Shown here piece by piece: positions 49,698-61,000 of a DNA stretch of 64,000 nt. Under the pieces are notes generated by a model. That model searched no databases, was not told where the DNA came from, and saw nothing but the letters and a program-made list of their open reading frames with translations. The translations under genes and the position numbers were made by a program. The number at the start of each line of letters is the position of its first letter. The stretch's first letter is position 1. Where the stretch lies: NCBI GenBank assembly GCA_037013685.1, contig CM072886.1, positions 84,264,922-84,328,921 on the forward strand, written 5' to 3'. Origin of the DNA: Acridotheres tristis (Eukaryota; Chordata; Aves; Passeriformes; Sturnidae).

Positions 49698-52600
49698 ATG
49701 CCTGAATCTTTTGTGATTTCATCTGTTCTCTGCTTCCTGTTCTCCTCCTCCCCCTTCTCTGAATACTCTCAGCCCTTTCTGATTTAATGGGCACTAAAGT
49801 CATTAAGCTCTGTTAAGGCTCACTCTCAGTCCCAGGACAGAGGACATAGCAAGCTCTAGTACATAATTCTTGACTATACTTTTAACCGTTATCCACATGC
49901 AGGAAATCCAGCACGATACATCTTGAAGGACGAAGTGGGAAGGCATTGTCCCCTTGGTACATACTGTTTGACTTTGCTGGCACAAACCTGCTTTGCAACA
50001 TACATGGAAAAGGCCTGCACTCTTACAGGCTCTGAACTTTCCAGGGGTTGCATTTACTGTGAAAAAGAGATGTAATAAAGAGCCATCCTTGTCTTCAGTT
50101 GAGCTCTACTTATGCTTTGAAAGTTCCATGCAGCTCACTGAAAGAGTTTCTCCATCTGTCTTCAAAACATGGAACTTAGTGATTGTCAGAGCTCCATACT
50201 GACAGGATAAAGAACTGACTTAACCTGTTTATCCGTAAAACAGTGGCACTGTATAATAGTTACTTTAGCCAGTGACTTTCCTGGAAAGCAAAGGAGCTGT
50301 TTATATTTGCAGGCTGAATCAGTCTGTGATCACTATATAGAGCATGAGAACAAAAGTGGCAATTCACTCAAACCACAAAAAAAATCTTATCTGTCATTTA
50401 CAGTGCCATTCTTTACAGCTCCTTTCAGTATTTTAAAATTCAATTATCATATGTATGGTCTACATGTCTTTGATTCACTGAGTATTTAATTGACAAAAAC
50501 CTCATTTTCAACTGAAAAAGGCAGCTTTTCTGGAAACATAATAATCCATGCACCATTATCCTTCGTTATAGTCAAAAAGGAACAGAAAAATGTCACCTTC
50601 TAGCTCAGGTCAGCTTTCTGAGTGGTTCACAGGTGGTGTTTGTTCACTTTACTGACCAAAATAAATCTTATTTCTCTCAGCTGCAAGAACAATGCAGCTA
50701 ATGGAGATTGAGGTGGGCTTCAGGCTGCATCACATATATTCAGCAGAGATTAATTTAGTACTTTAATGAAGAATGTTTATTAGTAGTCATGATTCAGGGG
50801 AAACATCCATTAAGAGCCTTGGGTGAACTTGCAGTTGTCAGAAAAGAGATTATCCCTGTAAATTAAGCCTCGCCAAAGAGGCATGGCAATCACGTGGATC
50901 CCCACAGTGCTCCTTGAATGGGGCCAGGCAGGCCACTTATGGATACATGCCTCCTCCCAGCAGGCAAAGGAAGGGAGCAAGGCAAGATCTGCCGGAGCAA
51001 TCCTGTAAATCCAACAGAGGGTTGACACAGAATCCCAGGGAGAGTGATGAGGTGAGTGATTGGTGCCTGTGGCAGCAGGAAAATGAGGAGGATTTTTTTC
51101 CCTCTTCACACTGGCCTGCAAAGCCAGAGGACATTTTTCAAAGTTGTCTACCTTTTTAGAGGCAGAGTGGCTTCCAGGGTGGTACAAGCCATGTCCTGAA
51201 CGCTGGTGCTACCTGCTCCTGGCTGACACAATGACACTGTGGCAGCACTGCCAATCTTCACCCGTGCGGTACCAGGCTGTGCCAATTGCTGGGTGCTCTC
51301 ACCTCAAGCACAGGCTCCTTTCTCACCCCATTGCACTTCTGATACTTTTTCCCCTCGATTCTGCTCTCCAAAGAGAAAGAAACTGCTGATGGAGCCAGCA
51401 GCAGAAGAGAGAAGTGGGATTTTCTATGCAATGCCATTGGTACCTTTTCCTTACTACATCACTGTGCTGTGAAGAGCTCAGAGCTATATGGACCCAGAGG
51501 GGGGCCTGTAGGTTATGTGGTGTAGTTGGAGCAGGATGGAATCAGGCTGGGATTAGGGTATCCCATTAGGGCAGCATGTGAGTAGGCAAAGGCCACCAGT
51601 GCCAGTCATTCTGCTCTAAGGGGGCTGGGAGGGAAGGAGAAAGAGTCAGGGGCTGAGGGAGGGAGAGAGGAAGGAGGAGATCCAGACCCACATCCTGCAG
51701 TATTGCACTCCCTCCTCTTCCAGGAGATTTTTCAGTGTGTACTTGTACTAATCTACTGTTTCAACTTTATGGATGTTTGGAATGCCATTGGCCCTCAGCA
51801 TTTGACATAGAAATGCAAAGCCACAATCTCTGTTTTATTTGCAGAAGGAGGCTGGGACTATTTTGAATTTTGAAGCCATGACAATCGAAAAAGGTTTGAA
51901 ATTGAGAGTGGTGCAGAAAAGGAGACAAAAACAGAGCATGTGTGGGTGTGTGCAGGTGTGCTCTCCAGATCATCGGCTAAGGAGGGAAGAGGTGCAAATG
52001 TTTGGGAGCCGATGTCAGAGACGCCTATTTCCCTTGTGTTCCTCCAGAGCAACTCCATCAAATTCTGCTGAGCCACCTGGCTTCCCTTTAAAGTAATGGG
52101 TAGTGAAGCTTTGCTCACTGTCTTTGCTGCAGGAGTCATTTCAGTTTTTCAGAAGAGTTGCAAATCTGCAAGCTGAACCTGAATGTCATTCACAAAAGCT
52201 GTTCTCTTTACCTCTCCCCCCTGTATGGGCGTATCACACCAGGTTACTCAGGCAGTGCTACAGTTCAGATTTTCTGCTTGAATTTGATAAAAAACATTGC
52301 AAAAGGCAAACACATTTCCTTCTACTCTGCTAGCAGGGGAAAAGCAAGGAGTAGAAAAGGCACTGAGATGAAAGATGTAACTACAGATGGCACGCATCCA
52401 CCATCTGACGAACAAACAATACCCAGAATAGCGAGAAAATAGTTTCAGCACTGTGGCAGGACAGGGCAGGCTTCCCTGTTCCTGCACACGGCGTGCAGTT
52501 GTGGCTGTCATGGGTGTCCCAAACAAACACCAAATCCAGCTGGCAGAAGGTTCCACTGGGGAGGTGTCATCCTCTCCAGATTGCCTCCATTGTGTGTACT

Positions 52601-53678
52601 GAGGCAGTGCCAGGCAAGGAGCTGCAGGGTTCCTGTGGCAGCTGTCCAGCTGCGTGCATGCTGGAATTGAGCTGTCTCCATCAGGGACTGACTCACTGCA
52701 GCACACTAACCTTCAAGGGAGCAGATTTCAAGGTCCAGTCGGTGGTGGCAATGTCCTCCCTTCTCACTCTCTGCCAGCAGAAGCCCCTGTATGCTGGGCA
52801 CTGCAGCTTAGTCACCCTGCAACTTGCATCCCCCATCCTCTGCAGGATAGGGGAGAAGGGAGAAAGGATGAGACATTGGTATCACCACCTAAACCACTGC
52901 TCCCAGAGGGCTGCACTTCTGTGTGCGTGCCTGTGCCCTCTGTGAGGAGTGGGAATCACACTGAGCTTGGGGAGGTTGAGTGGAATTATCTGCCTTTAAA
53001 AGGCTTATGGGAAATTTAAAAGCTGGGCATCTCTGCCCAGCTGTCTTCAAAAGCTTTTTTACTTATGGATTACCCTTCCTCCTCCAAAAGTATGTTTGTT
53101 CAAGCAAGAAATTTAACATTAATGCAGCCATTGTTAATCTAATACCCTGCTTTAGCTTAATTTTGCCAATGCTATAAAAAGAAAAACAAAATTCTCTTTT
53201 TCCCTGGCCTTGTATGGTCTCTGTCCATAGCAGAGACCACTGCTGAGGAAGCATCTGGGGCGCTCCAGGTCTTTTGGTCTTTTCTCAGCACTGGACTCCA
53301 ATATAACCAAGTTAATTGGCCAAAACCTTTTATTAGCAGTGCACAAGCTAGGTGATATAGCAAGGGCTGAATATAGTAAGGGCTAAGAAAGTCCTTGCAA
53401 ACTATTTAAAGGGAGAGTCAATAATTCTTATGTGCTGCCTTCTTCTCTGCCATGGAACCATCCACACGTATTATAAGAAGAGCTGAATCACCGCATTATA
53501 AATAGATTCACCACGTATTTTTTCTCCCTGAAAATAATTTCGCATCGAACATGCCTACTCTATTCACTTTGAATTACTGCTCCTAAGAAAAGAGAAGATG
53601 ATGACGTTTTCTAACTCTTTCTACTTTCCCCATTAGTAGTCTGACTGTTAAAAGCCTTGACTGTTAGCCTTTGGGATG
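49698..53678. other. Intergenic, nothing recognised
   Basis: Mixed composition. 50800-53000 is GC-richer than its neighbours and has a purine-rich tract at about 51620-51690 (GGGAGGGAAGGAGAAAGAG and following). Open frames of up to 152 codons here (for example 52248-52706 minus) overlap one another on both strands and show no family motifs. Confidence 0.4.
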
Positions 53679-53745
53679 CAAACCTGCTCCCATTTAAGTC
53701 AATGTGAGTTTTATCATTGACTTAATTGGAAGTGAGATTGAGCCA
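53679..53745. repeat. Possible ancient amniote repeat fragment
   Basis: AACCTGCTCCCATTTAAGTC, AATGTGAGTTTTATCATTGA and CTTAATTGGAAGTGAGATTG resemble the phrase 'ctcccattgacttcaatgggagttttgccattgacttcaatggga' that recurs widely in reptile and bird genomes. Internal 9-bp inverted arms (AAGTCAATG / CATTGACTT). Confidence 0.35.
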
Positions 53746-55101
53746 TTGGGCATGTGAGTGGCTTTGTATAGAACTTTGAAAAAAATAATCAAGGAGGCTG
53801 AGGCAAAATGTAGTGCCATTTTTTTCATCACAGCGATAACCCAGCTTTGCCCAGCCTGCCAAGAGTCATGCTAAGAGGAAAGCCTAGCCTCAAAGGAAGT
53901 GCTCATAATATTATAGCCTAATTAGTTTATGGGAGAAAAATGCTGAAGGGGAGAGCTGCTCCCATTGTTAAATATTTCAGCATTGCAACACTGACTAATG
54001 TTGTCTGCTCAACAGTAAGTTAGCCAGAGTCCTTGCCCTGTTCCACTGCTGCCTGCCTAGGATTCTGTGCTCCCTCCTCAAGCTTTGGTTTTGGTTTAAT
54101 GACAGCCATGCTGGGTATCTCTGAAAGTATAGAAAACATTGTTTTTCTGTGTATCTAATTTGCCCATTATTAATATTATCCCCGATCTTTTAAGTAGGTG
54201 ATTATTAAGCAAAGAAATAGCAATGAAGCAAGGAAAGAATGTGATAGGGAGATTTACTGTGTGGGAGGCAGAGATAAAATTAGATTTCTTTAAGCTATGT
54301 AGTACAGTTATTAGGAACTTAGGCTAATTTTTCAAGGAGCAGTCGCTTAAATAACCTCATCTTATTATTCATGCTGAGGTATTTACTACAAAAATTCCTT
54401 CCCCCAGGTCATCATTTTTTCCAGCAGCAGAAGCTGGGAACTCAACAATTGTTTGCAGGCCAGAATAATGCAATGACATGTTACGGTAATGCGAATGGTA
54501 GATTATTAAAGGACATGATTTAAAACCACTCTGCTGGTTCTAGTGGGATTTGTTTGTTTGGCCTCTTTTAGCATTTTCACCAGCTCTCTCCAAGTTTTCC
54601 ATTTACAGTCTCAGTGGAGACAGCAGTAAATTTTACCCACCTCAATTTGTTCTTAATGCTGTTTCTTATTATCTGCTGACTTTTCTAAAGGTGCCCCAGT
54701 ATCAATCCCACTGACTGCTAATAGCACCCAGTATCTCCACCACCACAGCACTCCCAAGTGTATTTTGTTTTAATTCATTTCTTTTATTCCCCATCTCTAT
54801 TCTCTTGCTCCCACCTAGCTTGTGTATGAATTAATCAGACTGACTTTTAGGCTCAACTATGGGCTTCTAGGAGCACATGTAGCTCTTAATACAGAATAGA
54901 TTTTCCAAGCCCTGAAGTGGGAGGGAGTGTCAAATCATTTGTGAGTTTGGCAGTCCCACAAAGCTTGGTAAATATTTCCACTTACATTTCTTTCAACGAA
55001 GTGACTCCAGCTCTGCTCCTGTTTTGTTTTGCTCTACAAGATTGTTTACAGTACTACCTCAGCATGTACTCAGCTCCAACTTGCTGGCACATCACCCTGA
55101 A
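53746..55101. other. Intergenic, no supported feature
   Basis: Unique-looking. The segment at about 54440-54560 (TGTTACGGTAATGCGAATGG, then TAGATTATTAAAGG) has the TAAT-rich look of conserved noncoding elements, but conservation cannot be judged from one sequence. Confidence 0.35.
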
Positions 55102-55175
55102 CCACATGGGTTTATGCAGACCTCTCCTCCTGACCTTTCCGGTGAGCCAGGAGAGGTCTGCATAAACCCCTGTGG
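55102..55175. repeat. Hairpin with 27-bp arms and 20-nt loop
   Basis: Left arm 55102-55128 and right arm 55149-55175 pair at 26 of 27 positions, including an uninterrupted 21-bp core (GGGTTTATGCAGACCTCTCC plus T, against its reverse complement). The single mismatch is T55107 with C55170. The 74-nt size is like a pre-miRNA, though the stem is more perfect than most. It could be a locally inverted duplication or a novel structured RNA. Confidence 0.92.
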
Positions 55176-56984
55176 CTCTTTACTGCAAAGTCAACCTCTC
55201 AAAATTCAGGGGAGAACTCTAGCTCTTCTATAAATAAGGATAATACTGGAAGGAGGCAGGTTATAGTTTGTATACCAGGAAACATAATAAAGGGATCACG
55301 GGGAGAATACATATGCTTGTGTCATGCTTTCATTATTTGCAGTCTTAATCTCTTGCTGCTGGTGATTTGCCAATAAAATGGGTCCTTCTTGTTTTAGAGA
55401 GGACACTTTTGAATCATTGACCTCTGCTATGTTGTAGGCTGAATGATACCTCACATGCCAAAGGCTTCGGTTTAGAAAAAGAGTCAGCACACCATGCAGA
55501 GCTCTTGTGTTAGGCTGCTCAATACACATGATTTAATTTGAGGGCAGAGGTACTGAAATGGAGATCATCTAAAGTCCCTCAAAAGTGGCTAAGATTGGAG
55601 AGCCTCCTTAGATTTGCAAATCCATGTATGCCCAAGACCTCTCAAGGTGAGGCAATGAAGAGACACTTTCACTTCCACAATTATTGACTGCTGATCTCCT
55701 ATGTCAGAGTGCATGTAGCTGTTCCTCTAGGATAACTTTGGAGAGGTTGGGACTACCACAAATTTCATTTTTTCAAAAGAAATGTTTTCTTGTTTAAAAT
55801 GAGGTAAATATGAGCATGACAGTGAGAGAGATGTGTCCTTAAATCTGGATTCAGTTCTAGTATGTGATAGGAAAAGTCCTAACCAGCTCCTGAGGTTACC
55901 TCCAAAGCAGTAGCATATGGGGAAAATCAGCTTTAAAAGCAACCACTTTGATCATGTAAATCGGTATAAAAATTCCTGAGGAAGCCCTGAAGTAAGCTGG
56001 AATAAGGTTAATATGACTGGTTTGGCTGGGGTGGGAGGTGGAGCATTTTTGAAAATGCTGAGGAGATGATGAAAATAGGGTTACTGGGAGACGTTCTTTC
56101 TCTGAGACTTCAGCAACTGCAGTAATTAAGCAGCACCAAGGAATGTATTTTCAAGGCAGGTGCAGAACTGACATAATGCTAACGAGAGACAGTGATGTAC
56201 AAACAGCTCTTCTCACCTCTGCTGCTAACTCCTCATGCTGCTCTAGTTCCACATGTTTCCCCTTCTCCTCCTTCCTCTCTCCATGTTTCTCTCGTTTCTT
56301 TCTTCAAACAAGGCCAATGCACATTCTTTTTAGTAGCACCAATAGGGAAAGGAACAAAGACTGAATCTGCCTGGCAAATTTTCATGCCAAATTCATAAGA
56401 CTGTCAGGCTCCTTTCATTCCCAGAAGTATTTGTCCTTAAAAACACTTGTAACAGAAGTGACATTGTAAACAAGACAAGTGTCCCCAATGAGCAAATGAA
56501 GCTTTTCAGAATTAAGTTTTTAGTAATATATGTCAGCATTCAGTCAGTAGTTTTCTTAACCTGATTATGGCATTGCACTCCTTGCAACAAAAAACATTAT
56601 ATTTGTTGTTTATAGGAAAAGAAAAATGGAGGCAAAGATGTGCAGACAGTCAGGAAGACTGTAACTGGAACATGGATTCAAGGCAGGATGCCTTGAAAAG
56701 CCTCTTTCAGATTTGTTTTTCTCTTTTGGTGACCTTGTCCAGTTTCTTCAGGTTTCTTTTGCTGCAGGACTGTAGGACAGCAGTACAAACTCCCTTCTTC
56801 ATCATTTAAGAGCAAGAGATGGTTTTGATGCCTTGGGTTTTAGCTTTTATATTTTTCAGAATCTCTGCTGCTTCGTGTGTAGCTCTGAAACTTCATATTA
56901 GGTGTCAGTAAATTCTCTTCACAGGGTGGTTAGACAAAACAATCCCTTCCCAGCTAGAGAATCAAGGCCAACTGGTACCCAAAA
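55176..56984. other. Intergenic, nothing recognised
   Basis: AT-rich, unique-looking; no gene or repeat supported. Confidence 0.4.
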
Positions 56985-57247
56985 AGCATAAATAACAGCA
57001 AGGGAAAGGGGACAAGCCAGGGGGCTGAGACTTCATGGCCTGGGGCTGTGGTTGGACAATTGACCCCAATATATGGATGAACCAAAATTATAGAAATGTA
57101 AGGACTCGTGACCGGGTTCCATCTTGGATTTTATTTGGGTGTAGCCCTGGCTGGGCTCTTGCACTGCCCAAAGTGTAGCCTTTCAATAAATCCCTATTTT
57201 ATTCCTTTTGCTCTGCCTAATCTCTGTTCCAGGTCAGCCTTTCCACA
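56985..57247 (+). mobile_element. Probable solo LTR of an avian endogenous retrovirus
   Basis: Continuous text typical of an avian ERV LTR: CTTCATGGCCTGGGGCTGTG, TTGGACAATTGACCCCAATA, GTGACCGGGTTCCATCTTGG, then CCAAAGTGTAGCCTTTCAAT leading into a polyadenylation signal AATAAA (57185-57190), a T-rich stretch and a CA end (GGTCAGCCTTTCCACA). No gag, pol or env sequence lies on either side, so it is a solo LTR. The left boundary is uncertain and may be nearer 56930. It reminds me of songbird ERVL-type LTRs, but that is from memory. Confidence 0.6.
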
Positions 57248-58002
57248 CAACACTTCTCCCCAGTCTCCAGTGTTCACATGCTTGCATCCCTGCCCTGGGC
57301 TCCCTGTTGCACTGCCACCAACATATTGGCATGCAAGGGAGTCACAGGGCTGTTGTCACTTGTTTTCCTCACTGTATGCAGGTGATGTGGGTTGTGTTTG
57401 CACGTAGGGTTTCCATGGGGCTTTGCATGGTGACCACCTTGCCAGAGGTGACACACGCTGATGGGTGTGAGCTCTCCTTTCTTTCTAAGAGGAAAGCAGG
57501 ACCTTAAAAGGATCAGAAACAATATGTATTATCACAGTATACCAGTGGCCTTGGCTCTCTGGGGCCTTCCAGCTCAGGGCAGGGTGGCTGTGCTTTTTCT
57601 GCAGTCAGCCCCAGCCTCAAGAGCCTTGGGAGCACACCAACATTAATGTGCTTGGTGCAGCACACAGATTGGTGTTTTGTGCAAGGATTCATTCCTGGTC
57701 ACCTTCTCCTCCTTTGTCCGACTTTCATGGTCCCACAGGTGCTGTGGAATTCATTCCCTGACCCAGATTTTCCTTGGGGTTCCTACACAACTTCCAAGGA
57801 CAGACGTTCAAAACTTTGGGCTTAGTTGTTCTGCCTTTGTCTGAACCCTTGGGTGAAACGCAATTAGCACATATTTACCGAGCTGAGAGACCCATTGTAG
57901 GGCCTAATGAATGGCCTCACAGTACCTGGGGTGCTGTTAAAGCCTACAAGAGCCTGATAAGGAGGTGAGCTTTACTTAATTAAGTTAACCTTCAGATTAA
58001 TC
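57248..58002. other. Intergenic, TAAT-rich segment at the right
   Basis: GC-richer at about 57270-57650 with no recognised gene. CTTTACTTAATTAAGTTAAC at 57970-57989 contains overlapping homeodomain/HNF1-like half sites. Confidence 0.35.
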
Positions 58003-58046
58003 GAGCTGTGTGCTAAGAAAAAAGGCAATGTGAGAGCACACAGCTC
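58003..58046. repeat. Inverted repeat with 12-bp arms
   Basis: GAGCTGTGTGCT, 20-nt spacer, AGCACACAGCTC; all 12 bases pair. Lies directly right of the homeodomain-like TTAATTAAGTTAAC cluster. Confidence 0.75.
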
Positions 58047-61000
58047 CTGCAGGTCTGTACTCTTGTTTCTGGGGCTGCCCTCATTAGAGCGAGCCAAACG
58101 CAGTGTCTGTCAGAGGGTATGTACATTGCTGGAGTGCATGCTCATCCTCCCTGCTTATTTATGCTTTACAAAGTGTAAATTTCAGAAATAAATTGTTGAT
58201 CTACTCTGCATGCAGCGAAACCTTGCCCAAGGCTGGACTGGTGATTTTTTTTTTACTGTGTGCCTGCTTGCTCCTTCAGATGATGCTCACATGCTGCTAT
58301 TTCAGTTCCTAACCAAGCAATTATCCAGCTACACGTATGTGCAGCAAGCACACCGAGCACAGCTGCCTCCCCGGTGACTTCAAGGAAACTCAGGTGTCTC
58401 TTTTACTCCTTTTATTGCATTGACCCTTTGTACATTACCCTGTAATTCTTCTTCTTTAGCGATTTATGGCTATAAAGGTATATCCTTTTAAAGCCCTCTC
58501 TCCTCTCTTGGCAGATTGCAATTATTTTTCTTTTTACTTTTTTTTTTAAATTTTTTTTAATGACTAATTACCTAGAGGCTTTGTGAATAGGCTGTTGGTT
58601 TTAGTGCCTCACTGCAGGGCCCTTCCCGCTCAAGTGTAAAAGACAGAGAGGTCACAATAGCAGTGCTCAGCATAATTTCCCCCTTCCTCCACTGGAAATC
58701 TGTCACCCACCTCTTTAGCTCTTGACATGAAAAAAAGGAAGAAAGAAGCAATATGTGGGAGAATCTCTGTGGTGTGTTGTCTGGCAGTCTGACATGCTAA
58801 TGTTTCTTTTGCTGGGAAACAGCTGAAAAGGGAAAGGGCTGGCTGACTGGCTTCTCTTGCCATCCGCGGTGATGCAGAAGAAAGATGCAGAGTGGGAAAT
58901 CAGAGCTGGTACAGCCAGTAAGCCATGGAGAAGCAGCCATAAATCCCCTGTCGATGTGCAGGTGAAACTCAGCAGAATGTTCTCAGATGCTGGATACAAG
59001 CCTAGGCGGAAGAAGACAGAGGACAAACAGTGTCACCCAGTGGAGCTGGAGCAGAGGGGAAGGGAGCCCTCAGCGATGGGGAGGGGCTGTGATGCAGGGT
59101 CCCGAAGGGCCTCAGCACAACCCAAAAGAGCTCCTGAACAGGGGACTGTACCAACAAGGGCCTCTGCCAAATCTTTGCTAACTGTGTCTGATGGAAAATC
59201 TTTCCAACTGAGTAGCAGAGGGGGTTATTTTGTCTCCCTGGGGTGAAAAAGGTGAACAGAGCCAGCATGACTCTAGACAGTGGTACCTGGTGTCATCAGA
59301 AGCTGCTTCATGTCTGGTGGAGTCTTAACTGTGTAAGCCTTTTGGGCAAGCAATAGTTTAAATGTAATTGAACAAAGTAGGCAAAAAATTATTGGTTTGG
59401 CTTTTTTTCTTGGGAAAAAGTAGAATTCCAAGAAATGATGAAGACTTGTTTGAGGGTTGCTGTAAGTATCTGTGGCTTTGGATGATCTATCAAATCACAG
59501 AAAATATTCTGTATTGTATAAAGTACAACGGAAAAGTGAATGGCTTGCCTTTAACAGAAATATCTGTAGTCTAATCTAGCATAGGACTAATTTATAATAT
59601 ATATGCATTTCTTTATGAATTTAAAGATTATTTCTTCCAGTTCATATTCATCATGCCTGTAAGATATGTTTCAGAAGACAGGACACCTGTAAGCAAGGAA
59701 GTAAACTGAAGACATGTTGCATTTGTTGCTTTTGATCATGTCATCTTGGAGGAAGTATACTCAAAAAGAGATTGAACAGAAATATTTAGTGACACAGATG
59801 ACAATACAACCCATGGGCTTAGGCCCAGGCAAGTGCAATATCCAGGAAAATCCCTTTTTCTTACTGGAGAAGAAAAAAAAAATTAAAAATGCATTAAAAA
59901 GTGTCATTTGATGCATGGCATAGTTATAGAAAGTTTTATATGGGGAACCACTGATGTATTCCCTTTCAGACAGTATACATCAGTGTAAGCCAGCCTGCCT
60001 GTTTTATTTTGTGTATCTGTCTATACAGATACCTCCTATTTACTAATTTAATTCCAAGAAATCAAACTTCCATGAAGAGATTTATTATGGGTGTGATGAT
60101 CTCAGACTTTATAAGTGAGCCACAGTGACTTTAACAGATTATATATACTTTCAAATACGTCAAATGTCTATCTGGATGAAAGAGTAAGATGGGCTTGATT
60201 TTATCTGGATTATTTTTAAATGTCCCAATTAGTTTTCACATTGTCTAAAGGGATGCAGAGATCTAGGTTTGCCTTTGTGAATCTGAAGGCTGGGGCTGAC
60301 TCTCACTTGGTGTCTGAATAGGAAACTGGATTTTTTTGGCTTTGGATACAGCCCACATTTCTCTAAGATGTATGCTCTTTGTCCATTTGGAAACTGCCCA
60401 GACACAGTTTGAAGACTTTTACTGTTTGTCAGGAGTTTCTGAGTGCTAAACAAAGCTTGCCAGGGAGGCAGCACTGTACCTTGTAGTGTTTCACAGGTGG
60501 CCTATGGGTCTGTATCTTGGCTTTTTTGCTGCATATTTGCCTAGGCAGCAGTGAGCCTCAGCATAACCTCTGCTTGGAAACTGTCTCCTGAATCCACGAT
60601 AGCTGGGGCTGGACCCAGTTTCCCACTGCCTCTTCAAATTTGTGGATGGCTGAGAATGCCTGCGTGGGACCTATCCATGCTCCCCACAAAAAGAGAAACC
60701 ATCAGTTCCCATTTCTAGTCAAGATTAAATGACAGCATCACATGCAACTACAAAAGGAAAGTATCCAGGAGGGAGTATGTGATCTGTCCTCCCACATCAG
60801 TTCTCTGCTGCTAGTTCAAAGCTACCAGGAGCTTAAATGGGCAAGTCCAGGGAAAATCTAATCCCCCACTTGTTAGTGCTTGCCGTTCAGTGGCAAGGTT
60901 TGTGATAGCTGACGTTTTCCCCAGTGTCCCAGTTCTTTGAGTCACACAGCTTTATGAGAATTGTTTTCTTAAATGTTAATTTCTGGAAAAAAAGGCCTGA

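Noticed and set aside
52248..52706. 152-codon minus-strand frame overlapping a 150-codon plus-strand frame
   Set aside because: GC-richer segment with fewer stops; cysteine/serine-rich noise and no splice-supported coding pattern.
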